DNA of 17,562 bases. It comes from Pseudomonadota bacterium. GTDB lineage: Bacteria > Pseudomonadota > Gammaproteobacteria > Burkholderiales > Burkholderiaceae. Both the position numbers and the translations under genes were made by a program. The stretch is from NCBI GenBank assembly GCA_963205525.1, contig CAUJJP010000053.1:1-17562 (forward strand), read 5' to 3'. Under the pieces are notes generated by a model. It searched no databases. It saw nothing but the letters and a program-made list of their open reading frames with translations, and was not told the DNA's origin. Below, in pieces: positions 8,895 through 17,529 of the stretch; the first letter of the stretch is position 1; each line of letters starts with the position of its first letter.

Positions 8895-9167
8895 TCAGGC
8901 GCTTGGCGGCACGTAGCCGGCGGGTTTGTCTGCGCCTTCGCCGAACAGGAACTGTTCCATCTGCCGCGCCAGGTACTGGCGCGCGCGGGCGTCGGCCAGG
9001 CTCAGGCGGTTCTCGTTGACCAGCATGGTCTGATGGCGCTTCCAGATCTCGAACGCCTCCTGCGAGATGTGGTCGTAGATGCGCTTGCCGAGCTCGCCCG
9101 GGTAGGGCGGGAAGCTCAGGCCCGCGGCCTCCTTCTTGAGGTAGCTGCACTGCACCATGCGTGCCAT
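8895..9167 (-). CDS. yggX: Probable Fe(2+)-trafficking protein YggX
   Basis: YggX is a small cytoplasmic protein that protects iron-sulfur proteins from oxidative damage and is thought to traffic Fe(II). The 90-residue protein matches the family over its length. It has the conserved N-terminal Cys (C7 in [11 protein letters not shown]), the hallmark [18 protein letters not shown], the W of [13 protein letters not shown], and the C-terminal FLF...GY. The ATG at 9167 has AAGGAG seven bases upstream. It follows argA by 12 bp, so the two are very likely co-transcribed. The next gene downstream encodes an Fe(III)-binding protein, giving a small iron-related neighbourhood. Confidence 0.97.
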   Translation of the reverse strand: MARMVQCSYLKKEAAGLSFPPYPGELGKRIYDHISQEAFEIWKRHQTMLVNENRLSLADARARQYLARQMEQFLFGEGADKPAGYVPPSA

Positions 9168-9179
9168 GGCCGGACTCCT

Positions 9180-10520
9180 TCAGTTGAGTTTCTTGACCAG
9201 CACCTGCGAGCGCCGGTCCCAGTTGTACTTGCGCTTGCGCGCGTCGGGCAGCCAGTCGGCGTCGACGACCGCGAAGCCGCGCTTGATGAACCAGTGCATG
9301 GTGCGCGTGGTGAGCACGAAGATGCTGTCCAGCCCGGCGGCACGGGCGCGCTGCTCGATGCGCTTGAGGATGCGCTCGCCGTCGCCCTGGCTCTGGCTCT
9401 GGCTGGAGACGGTGAGCGCCAGCATCTCGCCGGTGTGCGCCTCGGGGTAGGGCACCAGCGCCGCGCAGCCGAAGATCACGCCGTCGTGCTCGATCACCGT
9501 GTAGTGGGCGATGTCGCGCTCGATCTCGTGGCGCTCGCGGCGCACCATGGTGCCGTCGCGCTCGAAGGGTTCGATCAGGTGCAGGATGCCGCCGACGTCG
9601 TCGGCGCTGGCCTCGCGCAGGCTCTCGAGCTTCTCGTCGACGACCATGGTGCCTATGCCGTCGTGGGTGAAGACTTCCATCAGCAGCGCGCCGTCGACCG
9701 CGAAGGGCAGGATGTGCGAGCGCTCGACCCCGCCTTCGCAGGCCTTCACGCAGTGCTGCAGGTAGAACGCCGGCTCGTCGGGCCGTGCCGCGGCGGGCAG
9801 GGTGGCGAGCAGCCGGCGCGCCTCGGCCAGCGAGAGCTCGGTGTCGATGCCGGACTCGGGGTCGTCGGACTTCTCGGGCAGGCCGGGCACCTCGGTCATG
9901 AACAGCAGCTTGTCGGCCTGCAGGGCGACGGCGGTGGCGGTGGCCACGTCCTCCATCGTCAGGTTGAAGGCCTCGCCGGTGGGCGAGAAGCCGAACGGGC
10001 TGAGCAGCACCAGGGCGCCGGAGTCGATCGCGCGCCGGATCGCCGCCGCGTCGACGCGGCGCACGACGCCGCTGTGCATGAAGTCCACCCCGTCGACGAT
10101 GCCCACCGGGCGCGCGACCAGGAAGTTGCCCGAGATCACGCGCACGGTGGCGTTGGCCATCGGCGTGTTCGGCAGGCCCTGGCTGAACGCGGCCTCGATC
10201 TCGAAGCGCAGCTGGCCGGCGGCCTCCTGCGCGCAGTCCAGCGCCACCGGGTCGGTGATGCGCCGCCCCAGGCTGTAGCGCGAGGTCTGGCCCTTCACCG
10301 CCAGCTGCTCGGCCATCTGCGGGCGCACGCCGTAGGCGAGCACGATGCGGATGCCGATCGCGTGCAGCAGCGCCAGGTCCTGCACGAAGGCGTTGAGCTT
10401 GCCGGCGGCGATCGCCTCGCCCGCGAGGGCGACGACGAAGGTCTTGCCGCGGTAGGCGTGGATGTGCGGCGCCACCAGCCGGAACCAGGGCACGAAGGTG
10501 TGCGGGAAAACATGGCTCAT
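9180..10520 (-). CDS. argA: N-acetylglutamate synthase (amino-acid N-acetyltransferase)
   Basis: ArgA makes N-acetyl-L-glutamate from glutamate and acetyl-CoA, the first committed step of arginine biosynthesis, and is normally inhibited by arginine. The 446-residue protein has an N-terminal amino-acid-kinase-like domain (about 20-275, GKTFVVALAGEAI and VLAYGVRPQM near its start). This regulatory domain binds arginine in the family. The C-terminal GNAT acetyltransferase domain (about 295-446) has the acetyl-CoA-binding QGDGER (Q378 to R383) and the conserved FVLTTRTMHWFIKRGF. ATG at 10520 has no clear Shine-Dalgarno sequence, and a -10-like hexamer lies only 10 bases upstream, so the transcript may be nearly leaderless. 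yggX follows after 12 bp, and hrpA is divergent. Confidence 0.96.
   Translation of the reverse strand: MSHVFPHTFVPWFRLVAPHIHAYRGKTFVVALAGEAIAAGKLNAFVQDLALLHAIGIRIVLAYGVRPQMAEQLAVKGQTSRYSLGRRITDPVALDCAQEAAGQLRFEIEAAFSQGLPNTPMANATVRVISGNFLVARPVGIVDGVDFMHSGVVRRVDAAAIRRAIDSGALVLLSPFGFSPTGEAFNLTMEDVATATAVALQADKLLFMTEVPGLPEKSDDPESGIDTELSLAEARRLLATLPAAARPDEPAFYLQHCVKACEGGVERSHILPFAVDGALLMEVFTHDGIGTMVVDEKLESLREASADDVGGILHLIEPFERDGTMVRRERHEIERDIAHYTVIEHDGVIFGCAALVPYPEAHTGEMLALTVSSQSQSQGDGERILKRIEQRARAAGLDSIFVLTTRTMHWFIKRGFAVVDADWLPDARKRKYNWDRRSQVLVKKLN
9387..9404 (-). repeat. Hexanucleotide repeat encoding (Ser-Gln)3 next to the ArgA acetyl-CoA loop
   Basis: Three perfect CTGGCT units on the plus strand encode SQSQSQ (residues 373-378), ending at the glutamine that begins the QGDG acetyl-CoA-binding turn. 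The homogeneous codons suggest replication slippage rather than selection on each residue. Whether the loop is longer than in relatives needs an alignment. Confidence 0.6.
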
Positions 10521-10603
10521 CGCGGCGCGAATTGTGCCGCAGCGGTTCCTGGTGTCCGCCGGCCGCCGACGTCCTCCGATGGCCGCCGGATAATCCGCGC
10601 CCC
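10521..10603. promoter_or_regulatory. Divergent argA/hrpA promoter region
   Basis: This 83-bp spacer must contain both promoters. For argA (minus), a -35-like CGGACA (10558-10553) and -10-like CACAAT (10536-10531) are separated by 16 bp. The predicted start is about 4 nt before the argA ATG. For hrpA (plus), GATAAT (10589-10594, five of six consensus bases) would start transcription near 10601, about 3 nt before the GTG; no good -35 accompanies it. Neither gene has a recognisable Shine-Dalgarno sequence. Confidence 0.35.
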
Positions 10604-13600
10604 GTGTCCGATCCCGCCACCCGCCCCGCGCTTGCGCTGAACTACCCTGCGTCGCTGCCGGTGACGGCGCGCCGCGCCGAGATCGCGCGCGCGATGCGCG
10701 AGCACCCGGTCGTCATCGTCTGCGGCGAGACCGGCTCCGGCAAGACCACCCAGCTGCCCAAGATCGCGCTCGAGATCGGGCGCGGCCTGGCCGGCGGCGG
10801 GCGCGGCCTGATCGGCCACACGCAGCCGCGGCGCATCGCCGCCACCAGTGTGGCCAAGCGCATCGCCCAGGAGCTGGACACGCCGCTGGGCGAGGTGGTG
10901 GGCTACAAGGTGCGTTTCCAGGACCGGCTGCAGCGCGGCGCCAGCGTCAAGCTGATGACGGACGGCATCCTGCTTGCCGAGACCCAGGGCGACCCGCTGC
11001 TGCGCGCCTACGACACCCTGATCATCGACGAGGCACACGCGCGCAGCCTGAACATCGATGTCCTGCTCGGCTACCAGCGGCAGCTGCTGCCGCGGCGGCC
11101 GGACCTGCTGGTCGTCGTCACCTCGGCGACCATAGACGCCGAGCGCTTTGCCGCCCACTTCGCCGGCGCCGCCGGGCCGGCGCCGGTGATCCAGGTCTCA
11201 GGCCGGCTGTACCCGGTCGAGCAGCGCTGGCGGCCCTTCGATTGGGATGAAGCCCCCAGGCCGGCGTCGCCAGCGGGCGCGTCGCCGGCCGCCAGCGTGC
11301 CGGCCTCGGGGCGCTCCGGCGGCCGGCGCCGCGACCAGGACCTGAACGAGGCCATCGCCGACGCGGTGGACGAGCTCTGGCGCGACAAGCCGGGCGACAT
11401 CCTGGTCTTCCTGCCCGGCGAGCGCGAGATCCGCGACGCCGCCGACCACCTGCGCGAGCACCTGGCGCGCCAGCACCGCGGCGGCCCGCCGGCGCAGATC
11501 CTGCCGCTGTTCGCACGCCTGTCGCAGGCCGAGCAGGAGCGCGTGTTCACGCCCGGCGACGGCCGGCGCATCGTGCTGGCGACCAACGTCGCCGAGACCT
11601 CGCTCACCGTGCCCGGCATCCGCTGCGTGATCGACAGCGGGCTGGCGCGCGTGAAGCGCTACAGCTGGCGCAACAAGGTCGAGCAGCTGCAGGTCGAGCC
11701 GATCAGCCAGGCGGCGGCCAACCAGCGCGCCGGACGCTGCGGCCGGGTCGCCGACGGCGTGTGCATCCGCCTGTACGACGAGGCCGGCTTCGGCGCGCGG
11801 CCGCGCTTCACCGACCCCGAGATCCTGCGCAGCAGCCTGGCCGGGGTGATCCTGCGCATGAAGGCGCTGCGCCTGGGCGCGGTCGAGGACTTCCCCTTCC
11901 TGGAGCCACCGCCGCGCAAGGCGATTGCCGACGGCTACGCGCTGCTCGCCGAGCTCGGCGCGGTGGACGAGGGCAACGAGCTTACCGCCACCGGGCGCGA
12001 GCTCGCGCGCCTGCCGCTGGACCCGCGCATCGGCCGCATGATCCTCGCCGGGCGTGATCGCCAGGCGCTGGCGGAGGTGCTGGTGATCGCCGCCGCCTTG
12101 TCGGTGCAGGACGTGCGCGACCGCCCGCTGGACCAGCAGCAGGCGGCCGACCTCAAGCACAAGCCTTTCGACGACGAGCGTTCGGAGTTCGTTGGCACGC
12201 TCAGGCTGTGGCGCTGGCTGGAGGAAGGGCGCGGCCACGGCGAGCCCGCGCACAAGCTGTCCAACCGCCAGCAGGAGCTGCGCCAGCGCGAGCACTTCAT
12301 CAACCCGCGCCGGGTGCGCGAGTGGCGCGACGTGCACTCGCAGCTGCACACCGTGGTCGCCGAGCACGGCTGGCGGCTGAACCAGGCGCCCGCCACCTAC
12401 GAGCAACTGCACCAAAGCATGCTCGCCGGGCTGCTGGGCAACCTCGGCTGCAAGGCCGACGACGACGACTGGTACCTGGGCGCGCGCGGCATCAAGTTCT
12501 GGCGCCACCCCGGCGCCCACCTGGCGAAGAAGCCCGGGCGCTGGATCGTCGTCGCCGAGCTGGTGGAGACCACGCGCCTGTTCGGCCGCGGCCTGGCGGC
12601 GATCGAGCCGCAGTGGATCCCCGCCGTCGCCGGCCATTTGCTGAAGACCCAGCTGCTGGAGCCGCACTGGGAGAAGAAGGCCGGCGAGGTGCTGGCGCTC
12701 GAGCGTGCCACCTTGTACGGGCTGGTGGTCTACGCCGGCCGGCGCGTCAACTACGCGCGCATCGACCCGGCGGGCGCGCGCGAGATCTTCATCCGCGAGG
12801 CCCTGGTGCGCGGCCTGCGCGAGGACAGCTGGGACAGCCGGCTGCCTTTCCTGGGGCACAACCGGCGCCTGGTGCGCGAGCTCGAAGGGCTGGAGCACAA
12901 GTCGCGCCGGCAGGACGTGCTGGTCGACGACGAGCTGATCCACGGCTTCTACGAGCGCCTGATCCCGCCCGAGGTCTGCAGCGGCCCGCTGCTCGAGCGC
13001 TGGTTCCGCGACGAGGTCAAGCGCCAGCCGCGCCTGCTGCAGCTCACGCGCGAGGAGCTGATGCGCCACGAGGCGGCCGGCGTCACCAGCGACGCCTTCC
13101 CGCGCCTGCTGCGCCTGGGCGGTGTCGACTGCGCCGCCAGCTACCTGCACGAGCCGGGCGACGCGCGCGACGGCCTGACCGTCACCCTGCCCGTGCACGT
13201 GCTCAACCAGGTCGCCGAGGAGCGCTGCGAGTGGCTGGTCCCCGGCATGCTGGAAGGCAAGATCGCGGCCCTGCTCAAGAGCCTGCCCGGCAAGCCGCGC
13301 GCGCGCTTGCTGCCGCTGGCCGAGACCGCGGCCGAGCTCGCACGCACGCTGGCTTTTGCCCAGGGATCGCTCGGCGACGCCTTGCTGCAGGCGCTGCGCG
13401 AGCGCACCCAGCTGCCGCTGCAGCGCGCCGACTTCAAGCTCGAGACCCTGGCGCCGCACCTGTTCATGAACCTGCGCGTGGTCGACGAGCACGGCCGCCA
13501 GCTCGGCATGGGGCGCAACCTGGCGACGCTGAAGGCCGAGCTCGGCGGCCAGGCGCGCAGCGCCTTCCAGGCCCTGGTGGCCTTGCGCCAGGCGCCCGGC

Positions 13601-14596
13601 GCGCCGGGTGCCGCCGCCGAACCGGCGATGGCAGCCGCTTCGACCGCCTCGCTGCGCCCGGGCAAGGCGGCCGCAGCGAGCGTCCAGACCGTCACCCCCC
13701 CGGCCACCTCCCCGGCCACCTCCCCGGCCACCTCGCGCACGACCGCCTCCCAGCCCATCACCGCCTGGACCTTCGGCGAGCTGCCCGAGCTGATGGAGAT
13801 CAGCCAGGGCGGCCAGGTGCTGGTCGGCTTCCCGGCCCTGGTGGACCACGGTGCGCAGGTGCAGATCGAGGTCTTCGACGAGCCCGAGCTGGCCGCGGCG
13901 CGCCACCGCGGCGGCCTGCGCCGGCTGGTGGCGCTGCAGATCCGCGAGCCGCTGAAGTACCTGGAGAAGAACCTGCCCGAGCTGCAGCGCATGGCCGCCA
14001 GCTACATGCCGCTGGGCACGCTGGAGGAGCTGCGCCAGCAGATCGTCGAGCTGGCGCTGGACCGCGCCTTCCTCGCCGACCCCCTGCCGACCGATGCCTC
14101 GTCCTTCCAGACCCGGCTCGACGAGGGCCGGGCGCGGCTGAACCTGATCGCGCAGGAGGTCGCGCGCCAGGCGGGGGTGGTGCTCGCGCAGTGGCAGGCG
14201 GCGCAGCGCAAGCTCAAGGACAGCCGCGTCGACAAGACCACCCAGGACGACGTGGCGGCCCAGCTGCAGCGCCTGGTGGGCAAGCGCTTCGTCGCCGACA
14301 CGCCCTGGAGCGCCCTGCAGCAGCTGCCGCGCTACCTGGAAGGGGTGGTGCGCCGGCTCGACAAGTGGCGTGCCGACCCCGCGCGCGACGCCGCCCGGCT
14401 CGCCGAGCTGCGCCCGCTGGAAACGCGCTGGCAGCGCCGGCTGACCGAGCTCAAGGGCCGCGCCGACCCGCGCATGCAGGACTTTCGCTGGCTGCTGGAG
14501 GAACTGCGGGTGAGCCTGTTCGCGCAGGAGCTGCGCACCCCGCAGCCGGTCAGCGTCAAGCGGCTGGACAAGGCCTGGCAGCAGATGCTGGGCTGA
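10604..14596 (+). CDS. hrpA: ATP-dependent RNA helicase HrpA (DEAH box)
   Basis: HrpA is a large DEAH-box RNA helicase; in E. coli it resolves stalled ribosomes. The 1330-residue protein (E. coli about 1300) has Walker A GETGSGKTT (41-49), DEAH (142-145), SATID, LATNVAETSLTVPG and QRAGRCGR (374-381), all intact. Winged-helix/HA2 and OB-fold-type regions follow, then the long C-terminal DUF3418-type region. Two Ala/Pro-rich inserts are probably flexible linkers: about residues 217-245 within the helicase core and about 995-1050, the latter with a PATS repeat. The start is GTG at 10604 (VSDPATRPALALNYPASLPV), because homology begins shortly after. The TTG 24 codons earlier would add unrelated sequence. 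No Shine-Dalgarno sequence is visible. The gene is divergent from argA and followed after 14 bp by the M16 protease gene. Confidence 0.96.
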   Translation: MSDPATRPALALNYPASLPVTARRAEIARAMREHPVVIVCGETGSGKTTQLPKIALEIGRGLAGGGRGLIGHTQPRRIAATSVAKRIAQELDTPLGEVVGYKVRFQDRLQRGASVKLMTDGILLAETQGDPLLRAYDTLIIDEAHARSLNIDVLLGYQRQLLPRRPDLLVVVTSATIDAERFAAHFAGAAGPAPVIQVSGRLYPVEQRWRPFDWDEAPRPASPAGASPAASVPASGRSGGRRRDQDLNEAIADAVDELWRDKPGDILVFLPGEREIRDAADHLREHLARQHRGGPPAQILPLFARLSQAEQERVFTPGDGRRIVLATNVAETSLTVPGIRCVIDSGLARVKRYSWRNKVEQLQVEPISQAAANQRAGRCGRVADGVCIRLYDEAGFGARPRFTDPEILRSSLAGVILRMKALRLGAVEDFPFLEPPPRKAIADGYALLAELGAVDEGNELTATGRELARLPLDPRIGRMILAGRDRQALAEVLVIAAALSVQDVRDRPLDQQQAADLKHKPFDDERSEFVGTLRLWRWLEEGRGHGEPAHKLSNRQQELRQREHFINPRRVREWRDVHSQLHTVVAEHGWRLNQAPATYEQLHQSMLAGLLGNLGCKADDDDWYLGARGIKFWRHPGAHLAKKPGRWIVVAELVETTRLFGRGLAAIEPQWIPAVAGHLLKTQLLEPHWEKKAGEVLALERATLYGLVVYAGRRVNYARIDPAGAREIFIREALVRGLREDSWDSRLPFLGHNRRLVRELEGLEHKSRRQDVLVDDELIHGFYERLIPPEVCSGPLLERWFRDEVKRQPRLLQLTREELMRHEAAGVTSDAFPRLLRLGGVDCAASYLHEPGDARDGLTVTLPVHVLNQVAEERCEWLVPGMLEGKIAALLKSLPGKPRARLLPLAETAAELARTLAFAQGSLGDALLQALRERTQLPLQRADFKLETLAPHLFMNLRVVDEHGRQLGMGRNLATLKAELGGQARSAFQALVALRQAPGAPGAAAEPAMAAASTASLRPGKAAAASVQTVTPPATSPATSPATSRTTASQPITAWTFGELPELMEISQGGQVLVGFPALVDHGAQVQIEVFDEPELAAARHRGGLRRLVALQIREPLKYLEKNLPELQRMAASYMPLGTLEELRQQIVELALDRAFLADPLPTDASSFQTRLDEGRARLNLIAQEVARQAGVVLAQWQAAQRKLKDSRVDKTTQDDVAAQLQRLVGKRFVADTPWSALQQLPRYLEGVVRRLDKWRADPARDAARLAELRPLETRWQRRLTELKGRADPRMQDFRWLLEELRVSLFAQELRTPQPVSVKRLDKAWQQMLG
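13700..13735 (+). repeat. Three 12-bp tandem repeats encoding (PATS)3 in HrpA
   Basis: The unit CCGGCCACCTCC occurs three times in a row, with one mismatch at the last base, and encodes Pro-Ala-Thr-Ser three times (residues 1033-1044). It lies in the Ala/Pro-rich linker of the C-terminal half of HrpA. Length changes would stay in frame. Confidence 0.8.
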
Positions 14597-14610
14597 AAAT
14601 CGCGCCCACC

Positions 14611-17529
14611 ATGAAGACCGCTGCCCGCCTCATCCGCCGCCTTCACCGCATGGGCCGCCTCCTGCCCGGGCTGGCTACCACCGTGCTGGTGGGGGCCTTG
14701 CTGGTGGCCGCCGCGCCGCTGCACGCGCAAGGGCTGCAAGGGCCGCAAGGGTCGCAAGGGCCGCAAGGGTCGCAAGGGCTGGACCCGGCCCGGGTGCCGC
14801 CACGCGAGCGTGCGCCCACCGATTTGTCGCAGACCCGGCACCTGGTGCTGCCCAACGGCATGCGCGCGATCCTGGTCTCCGACCCCAAGTTCAACGTCTC
14901 CGCGGTCTCGGTGGCGGTGGGGGTGGGCAGCCTGGCCGACCCGCCGCAGCGCCAGGGCATGGCGCACTACCTGGAGCACATGCTGTTCCTGGGCAGCGAG
15001 AAATACCCCTCGGAGTCGGAATTCGACGCCTACTTGCAGCGCAACGGCGGCAGCAACAACGCCTACACCGCGGACGACCGAACCAACTACTTCCTGCAGA
15101 TCCCGCACGCGGCCTTCGAGGGCGCGCTGGACCGCTTTGCGCAGTTCTTCATCGCGCCCCGCTTCGACCCCGAGTTCGCTGCGCGCGAGGTGGAGGCGGT
15201 GAACTCCGAGTTCCAGAAGAACCGCGAGAACGACGGCTGGCGCGAGTCCGCATTGCTGGCGCAGGTGGTGCGCCCCGGCCATCCGGCGGCGCAGTTCAGC
15301 ATCGGCAGCCGCGCCACGCTGCAGGGAACGACCCGCGAGGAGCTGCTGGACTTCCACCGCCGCCACTACGGCGCCAGGCGCATGACGCTGGCGATCGCCG
15401 GCCAGGCCGGCCTGGACCAGCTCGAACACTGGGCGCGCCAGTACTTCGGCCCGGTGCCAGACCGTGCGGCGCCCGAGCTGCGCTACGCGCCGGACTACCT
15501 GCCGCGCCAGCCGGCGCTGCGCCTGCTCACCATGGCGCCCATCCAGGACCAGCGCCACCTCACGCTGAGCTTCGCCCTGCCCGACCTGCGCCCCTATGCC
15601 GGCAGCAAGCCGGCCGAGCAGATCAGCTTCGTGCTCGGCCACGAGGGCCCTGGCAGCCTGCTCGCAAGGCTGAAGGAACTCGGGCTGGCGAGCGCCTTGT
15701 CGGCCGGCGCCCAGGCATCGACACACGACTACGGCGCCTTCGAGATCCGCATCGAGCTCACGCCGCAAGGCCTGCAGCAGGTGCCGCGCGTGATGTCGCT
15801 CGTGTTCTCTGCGATCGAGCTGCTGCGCCGCGAGGGCGTGCCGGCGAGCGTCTTCGGCGAGGAGAAGACGATGGCCGAGCTGGGCGAGCGCTGGCGCGAC
15901 CCTGGCGAAGGCATGGAGCGCGTGGTCGCCCTCAGCAACCTGGCGCTGGACTACCCGCTGGCGCTCGCCGAGCGCGTGCCGGCGCTGTGGCTGGCGCCCG
16001 ACGGCGCGGCACTGGCGCGCGTGCTGGACTATTTGAGCCCGGACAACCTGCTCGCCACCCTGGTCGCCAAAGGCGTGCCCACCGACCGTGTCGATCCGGT
16101 GTTCGGCACCGCCTTCGGCTATCGGGTCGACCCGGGTGACGCCTACCGGGCCTTGCTGAATCCGCCGCCGGAGCCGGCGCTGCGCCTGCCGGCGGCGAAC
16201 CCCTTCATGCCGGATTCGACCGCTCTCCAGCCGCTGCAGCCGGTGCGGTTGATCGACGAACCGGCGCTCTCGCTGTACTTCGTACAGGATGGTGAGTTCC
16301 AGCGTCCCTTCGTCGCCCACGCCCTGCGCTGGGTGCTGCCGCGCGAGCGCGCCAGCCTGGCCGACGCCGCCGCGCTGCGGCTGTACGAGGCCTGTGTCGG
16401 TGAGGCGACCAACAGCCTGCGCTACGAAGCCGGTCTGGCGGGGCTGAACAGCGCCATCGGTGCCGGGCTGGACGGGGTGACGCTGGCCGTCGAGGGCTAC
16501 GACAGCGGCGCCGCGCGCCTGCTCGATGCACTCGTCGCCGCGCTGGCGGACTGTGCGCTGCCGGCCGAGCGTTTCGCCGCCGTGAAGGACCGCGTGCTGC
16601 GCGAGCTCTCCGCCTTCGCCCACGCCGACGCCTACCAGACCCTGGGCGAGTCGCGCCGACGCGTCGTGCGCGAGTTCCACTACCGCCCGGACGAGCTGTT
16701 GGGGGCGCTGCGCGAGCTGGACCAGGACGCGCTGCGCGCCTATGCGCGCGGCCTGTTCGCGCGTGCCAGGCTGGAGATGCTCAGCCACGGCAACCTGGGG
16801 CCGGATGCGGCGCTGGCGGCGGCACGCCGCGTCGCCGCCGCGCTTGGCACCCAGGCGCCGCGGGAGCTGCTGCGCCCGCGTCTGCTGACGATGCAGCCCG
16901 GCCAGAGCCTGCGCTTTGGCGAGCAGCTGGAAGTCGACAACTCGGCCTGGCGGCGCGAGCTGCTGCTCGGCGACGCCGGGCCCGAGATGCGGGCCGCGGC
17001 GGCGGCGATAGACGCCTTCGTCGGCGCCGCGTTCTACAGCGAGCTGCGAACCCGCCAGCAGCTGGGCTACATCGTGCACGGCGGCACCGCCGGCGAGCTG
17101 GACTCCACCTATGCGCTGTTCCTCATCCAGTCGGGCGACCACCCGGCCGACGAGCTGGCCCGGCGCGCCGACGCCTACATCGCCGGCCTGCCGCAGCAGC
17201 TGCGCGCGCTGCCGGCCGACCAGTGGCAGGCCATCGTGGCCGGCGTGCGCGCCAAGCTCCAGGAGAAGGACAAGACGATCGCCGAGCGCGCGAGCCGTTT
17301 GTTTGCCCTCGCCTACGAGCGCGACGCCGACTGGGCGCGCAGCGCCCAGACCCTGGCTGCGCTGGAGCGGCTGAGCCAGCAGCGCTGTGCCGACATCCTC
17401 GCCGCGGCGCTGGCGCCGGCGACCCGGCGCGACCGCGAGTTCCTCGGATTCGCGCGTCAACACCCCATGCCGGCGGGCCTGATCACCGACCTCGCGGGCT
17501 GGAAGGCCGGGCAGCACTACGAGCGCTGA
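14611..17529 (+). CDS. M16 family zinc metallopeptidase (pitrilysin/insulysin type), exported
   Basis: This is a large M16A-type protease of 972 residues, close to E. coli pitrilysin (about 960). Such periplasmic enzymes degrade peptides enclosed in a clam-shell chamber. The inverted zinc motif is HYLEH (H119, E122, H123), followed by the third ligand E200 in EVEAVNSEFQKN. The C-terminal half carries the Arg/Tyr substrate-binding pair of the insulin-degrading-enzyme family (R813 and Y820 in RTRQQLGYIVHGG). The N-terminus has twin-basic residues and a hydrophobic stretch, with predicted signal-peptide cleavage after A39 (PLHA). A Gly-X-Gln repeat begins at that point. The ATG at 14611 was chosen; an ATG at 14650 would also leave a signal peptide. 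Neither has a strong ribosome-binding site. It is 14 bp after hrpA and probably co-transcribed. The natural substrate is unknown. Confidence 0.94.
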   Translation: MKTAARLIRRLHRMGRLLPGLATTVLVGALLVAAAPLHAQGLQGPQGSQGPQGSQGLDPARVPPRERAPTDLSQTRHLVLPNGMRAILVSDPKFNVSAVSVAVGVGSLADPPQRQGMAHYLEHMLFLGSEKYPSESEFDAYLQRNGGSNNAYTADDRTNYFLQIPHAAFEGALDRFAQFFIAPRFDPEFAAREVEAVNSEFQKNRENDGWRESALLAQVVRPGHPAAQFSIGSRATLQGTTREELLDFHRRHYGARRMTLAIAGQAGLDQLEHWARQYFGPVPDRAAPELRYAPDYLPRQPALRLLTMAPIQDQRHLTLSFALPDLRPYAGSKPAEQISFVLGHEGPGSLLARLKELGLASALSAGAQASTHDYGAFEIRIELTPQGLQQVPRVMSLVFSAIELLRREGVPASVFGEEKTMAELGERWRDPGEGMERVVALSNLALDYPLALAERVPALWLAPDGAALARVLDYLSPDNLLATLVAKGVPTDRVDPVFGTAFGYRVDPGDAYRALLNPPPEPALRLPAANPFMPDSTALQPLQPVRLIDEPALSLYFVQDGEFQRPFVAHALRWVLPRERASLADAAALRLYEACVGEATNSLRYEAGLAGLNSAIGAGLDGVTLAVEGYDSGAARLLDALVAALADCALPAERFAAVKDRVLRELSAFAHADAYQTLGESRRRVVREFHYRPDELLGALRELDQDALRAYARGLFARARLEMLSHGNLGPDAALAAARRVAAALGTQAPRELLRPRLLTMQPGQSLRFGEQLEVDNSAWRRELLLGDAGPEMRAAAAAIDAFVGAAFYSELRTRQQLGYIVHGGTAGELDSTYALFLIQSGDHPADELARRADAYIAGLPQQLRALPADQWQAIVAGVRAKLQEKDKTIAERASRLFALAYERDADWARSAQTLAALERLSQQRCADILAAALAPATRRDREFLGFARQHPMPAGLITDLAGWKAGQHYER
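14728..14781 (+). repeat. Six 9-bp tandem repeats encoding collagen-like (Q-G-X)6 at the mature N-terminus of the M16 protease
   Basis: The unit CAAGGGNNG is repeated six times without interruption. It encodes QGL QGP QGS QGP QGS QGL (residues 40-57), starting at the residue predicted to follow signal-peptide cleavage. The two middle pairs form a perfect 18-bp duplication. The product has Gly at every third position with Pro and Gln between, as in short collagen-like segments, and continues into a Pro/Arg-rich linker before the peptidase domain. Confidence 0.85.

Noticed and set aside
8692..8916. Possible 74-codon plus-strand small gene after a perfect AAGGAGGT
   Set aside because: The start would be a TTG 11 bases away, the product is Arg/Pro/Gly-rich without motif, it overlaps the 3' end of yggX and lies over the iron-binding protein promoter. 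The AAGGAGGT is better explained as one copy of the direct repeat.
14332..17517. 1061-residue minus-strand frame opposite the M16 protease
   Set aside because: It is codon-aligned antisense to a gene with intact zinc and substrate-binding motifs; an artefact of codon choice.
12208..17529. 1773-residue frame fusing antiphase hrpA sequence to the M16 protease
   Set aside because: The first 801 codons are an out-of-frame reading of hrpA. The protease begins with its own signal peptide at 14611, after the hrpA stop.
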